Shown: in pieces, positions 14,408 to 15,611 of the stretch | Position numbering within the stretch: the stretch's first letter is position 1 | Layout of the letters: each line of letters begins with the position of its first letter | Assembly (NCBI GenBank): GCA_945862545.1 | Contig: CAMAYS010000046.1 | Location: forward strand, 1-15,611 | From: Casp-actino8 sp945862545 | Lineage (GTDB): Bacteria > Actinomycetota > Acidimicrobiia > Acidimicrobiales > Ilumatobacteraceae | Reading direction: 5' to 3' | DNA length: 15,611 nt | Translations under genes and position numbers: made by a program | Notes under the pieces: generated by a model | The model's input: only the letters and a program-made list of their open reading frames with translations | Database searches by the model: none | Told to the model about the DNA's origin: nothing

Positions 14408-15093
14408 CTGGCTTGAATCAGGCTGCGATCCTTGTTGATCTCGGCGGCATCGCCTTCGAGGACCAACTCACCGTGGCTGAGAACGTAAGCGCGGTCGGCA
14501 ACTTGGAGGGCCATGTGCACATGTTGCTCAACAAGCAGGACTCCTGCCCCTGTCTCAGCGGCAATCTGTCGCAAGATCGGCAATAGGCGTTCCACGATAA
14601 TTGGGGCCAAACCTAAACTCATTTCGTCCACCATGAGTAGTTTCGGGTTCACCGTCAGGGCACGCGCCATTGCGAGCATCTGTTGCTCTCCGCCTGACAA
14701 CAATCCAGCGCGTCGGTCAAGAATCGGCTCAAGGGCTGGGAAATAACTGAGCGCTTTCTTCACGTCGGCTGAACCCTTGGCAGCCCCGAGACGCAAATTC
14801 TCGGCAACAGTCAATTGATAGAAAAGCGAACGCCCTTCAGGAACATGCGCAAGACCTTCACGAGCAATGAGATGTGGTCGACGGCCCTTAATGGACTTAC
14901 CGAAAACCTTGATATCGCCGGAGATGATCGGCACCAAGCCCGATGCTGTCAACAAAGTCGTCGTTTTCCCGGCACCGTTAGGACCAAGCAATGCGACTAC
15001 TTCGCCTTCACTGACCTGCAGGTTCAAACCACGCACAACTGACACGCCGTTATAGCCCGTGTTCAGATTTTCAATCTCTAATAAAACTGACAT
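14386..15093 (-). CDS. livF: Branched-chain amino acid-type ABC transporter ATP-binding protein LivF
   Basis: This is one of the two cytoplasmic ATPases of a HAAT-family importer; 235 residues is the standard LivF length. Walker A GPNGAGKTT is at 37-45, the LivF-typical HVPEGRSLFYQLTVAENLRLG at about 83-103, signature LSGGEQQ at 132-138, Walker B LLMVDEMSLGLAP from 152 (Met after Glu is typical of LivF) and switch His191. The C-terminus ends SYLGG as usual. Its start overlaps the livG stop. Permease and binding-protein genes must lie beyond the window. HAAT systems carry branched-chain amino acids but also urea, amides and aromatic or alicyclic acids. Beside a catabolic cluster a different substrate is possible, but this operon faces the other way and shares no operator seen here. 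Confidence 0.93.
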   Translation of the reverse strand: MSVLLEIENLNTGYNGVSVVRGLNLQVSEGEVVALLGPNGAGKTTTLLTASGLVPIISGDIKVFGKSIKGRRPHLIAREGLAHVPEGRSLFYQLTVAENLRLGAAKGSADVKKALSYFPALEPILDRRAGLLSGGEQQMLAMARALTVNPKLLMVDEMSLGLAPIIVERLLPILRQIAAETGAGVLLVEQHVHMALQVADRAYVLSHGELVLEGDAAEINKDRSLIQASYLGGAK

Positions 15094-15611
15094 CAGTGAT
15101 TTCCCTCTGTCGCGCTACTTCCAAGATAGGCCTCGATGACCTTTGGATCATTTTTAATTTGGCTGGGAGTTCCCTCGGCGATTTTGATACCGAACTCAAT
15201 CACGTAGATGTAGTCACACACGTCAAGAACGAGTCCCATGTCATGATCAACAAGGAAGATGGTCAGACCCGCATCAATGATTTTGCGAAGTCGACCGCCG
15301 AGTTCTTGGGACTCGGCTGTGTCCAGACCAGCCGCTGGCTCATCCATACACACCAAATCGGGGCGACCAGCAAGAGCTCGGGCCGCAGACACCAATTTAC
15401 GTTGACCTTGACTAATTTCATTTGGATACTTCTTGGCGAGATCGCCAATACCCAGAACTTCAAAAGCAAAATCGGCGCCACTATGGTCGCGCTTACGACC
15501 AGGACGAACGAGATCTGTCAAAAAACTTTTCGCTGTTTGACGCTCGGCAGCGACCTGAATATTTTCTTCAATGGTGAGATCATCAAAAAGTTCGAGGGAT
15601 TGCCATGTTCG
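15093..15611 (-). CDS. livG: Branched-chain amino acid-type ABC transporter ATP-binding protein LivG, 5' end outside window
   Basis: The open frame runs from the TGA at 15095-15093 to the window edge, giving 172 residues of the C-terminal part. The first visible residues RTWQSLELFDDLTIEENIQVAAERQ are the conserved LivG region after Walker A, so the gene does not start at the TTG at 15521; Walker A and the N-terminus lie outside. Later come the signature ISQGQRKLVSAARAL, Walker B LVCMDEPAAGLD, the switch His in LVDHDM and the LivG C-terminal extension GTPSQIKNDPKVIEAYLG. The signature has Gln-Gly (SQGQ) where SGG or SYGQ is common. It pairs with LivF to energise a HAAT-family importer. Overlap with livF indicates co-translation. 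Confidence 0.92.
   Translation of the reverse strand, partial: RTWQSLELFDDLTIEENIQVAAERQTAKSFLTDLVRPGRKRDHSGADFAFEVLGIGDLAKKYPNEISQGQRKLVSAARALAGRPDLVCMDEPAAGLDTAESQELGGRLRKIIDAGLTIFLVDHDMGLVLDVCDYIYVIEFGIKIAEGTPSQIKNDPKVIEAYLGSSATEGNH

Noticed and set aside
15093..15521. livG starting at the TTG 15521
   Set aside because: The same frame continues to the window edge with conserved LivG sequence, so the real start lies outside.

Overview
The window looks like chromosomal DNA of an actinobacterium of moderate GC content, possibly an uncultured aquatic lineage such as Acidimicrobiia. This placement is inference. It rests on an F420-type luciferase-like oxidoreductase, three class-I-type bacterial P450s, GTG/TTG starts and very dense packing with ATGA start/stop overlaps. 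No stretch over 300 bases lacks a gene. I saw no tRNA, rRNA, CRISPR array or insertion sequence.

Layout. (1) Positions 1-2437, minus strand: a metal-uptake ABC operon in the order znuA-znuB-znuC (znuC is cut by the window edge), with a Fur-family box just upstream of znuA. (2) Positions 2518-4949, plus strand: a class III aminotransferase overlapping a cytochrome P450. (3) Positions 4954-9773, minus strand: a four-gene unit of phosphohistidine-swivel-domain protein, F420-type LLM oxidoreductase, P450 and SDR dehydrogenase (DHRS1-like). (4) Positions 9866-11164, minus strand: a third P450. (5) Positions 11278-14385, plus strand: a molybdopterin oxidoreductase, an AhpD/carboxymuconolactone-decarboxylase-like protein and a limonene-epoxide-hydrolase-like protein. 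(6) Positions 14386-15611, minus strand: livF and a partial livG of a branched-chain-amino-acid-type transporter.

The main observation is at 13491-14012. The AhpD-like gene is interrupted by one in-frame TGA at 13674-13676, exactly where the second Cys of the CxxC redox motif belongs, so the motif reads Cys-Val-Val-TGA. A perfect 8-bp hairpin with a GGC loop (13689-13707) follows 12 nt after the TGA, and the same frame then encodes the rest of the family fold. This is the geometry of a bacterial selenocysteine codon with its SECIS element. I therefore annotate one selenoprotein of 173 residues rather than two fragments or a pseudogene.

The second observation is regulatory. The divergent promoter between the third P450 and the molybdenum enzyme is a perfect 18-bp inverted repeat (11201-11240). 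Its core AACTAATC-N4-GATTAGTT recurs with one mismatch upstream of the swivel-protein operon (9825-9844). The three transcription units around these sites are therefore probably one regulon, with a TetR-type regulator that is not in the window. Together they would supply P450 oxygenation, epoxide opening, alcohol oxidation, F420- or molybdenum-dependent redox steps and possibly a phosphotransfer, which suggests catabolism of an alicyclic, terpenoid or similar hydrophobic compound. The substrate cannot be read from the sequence.
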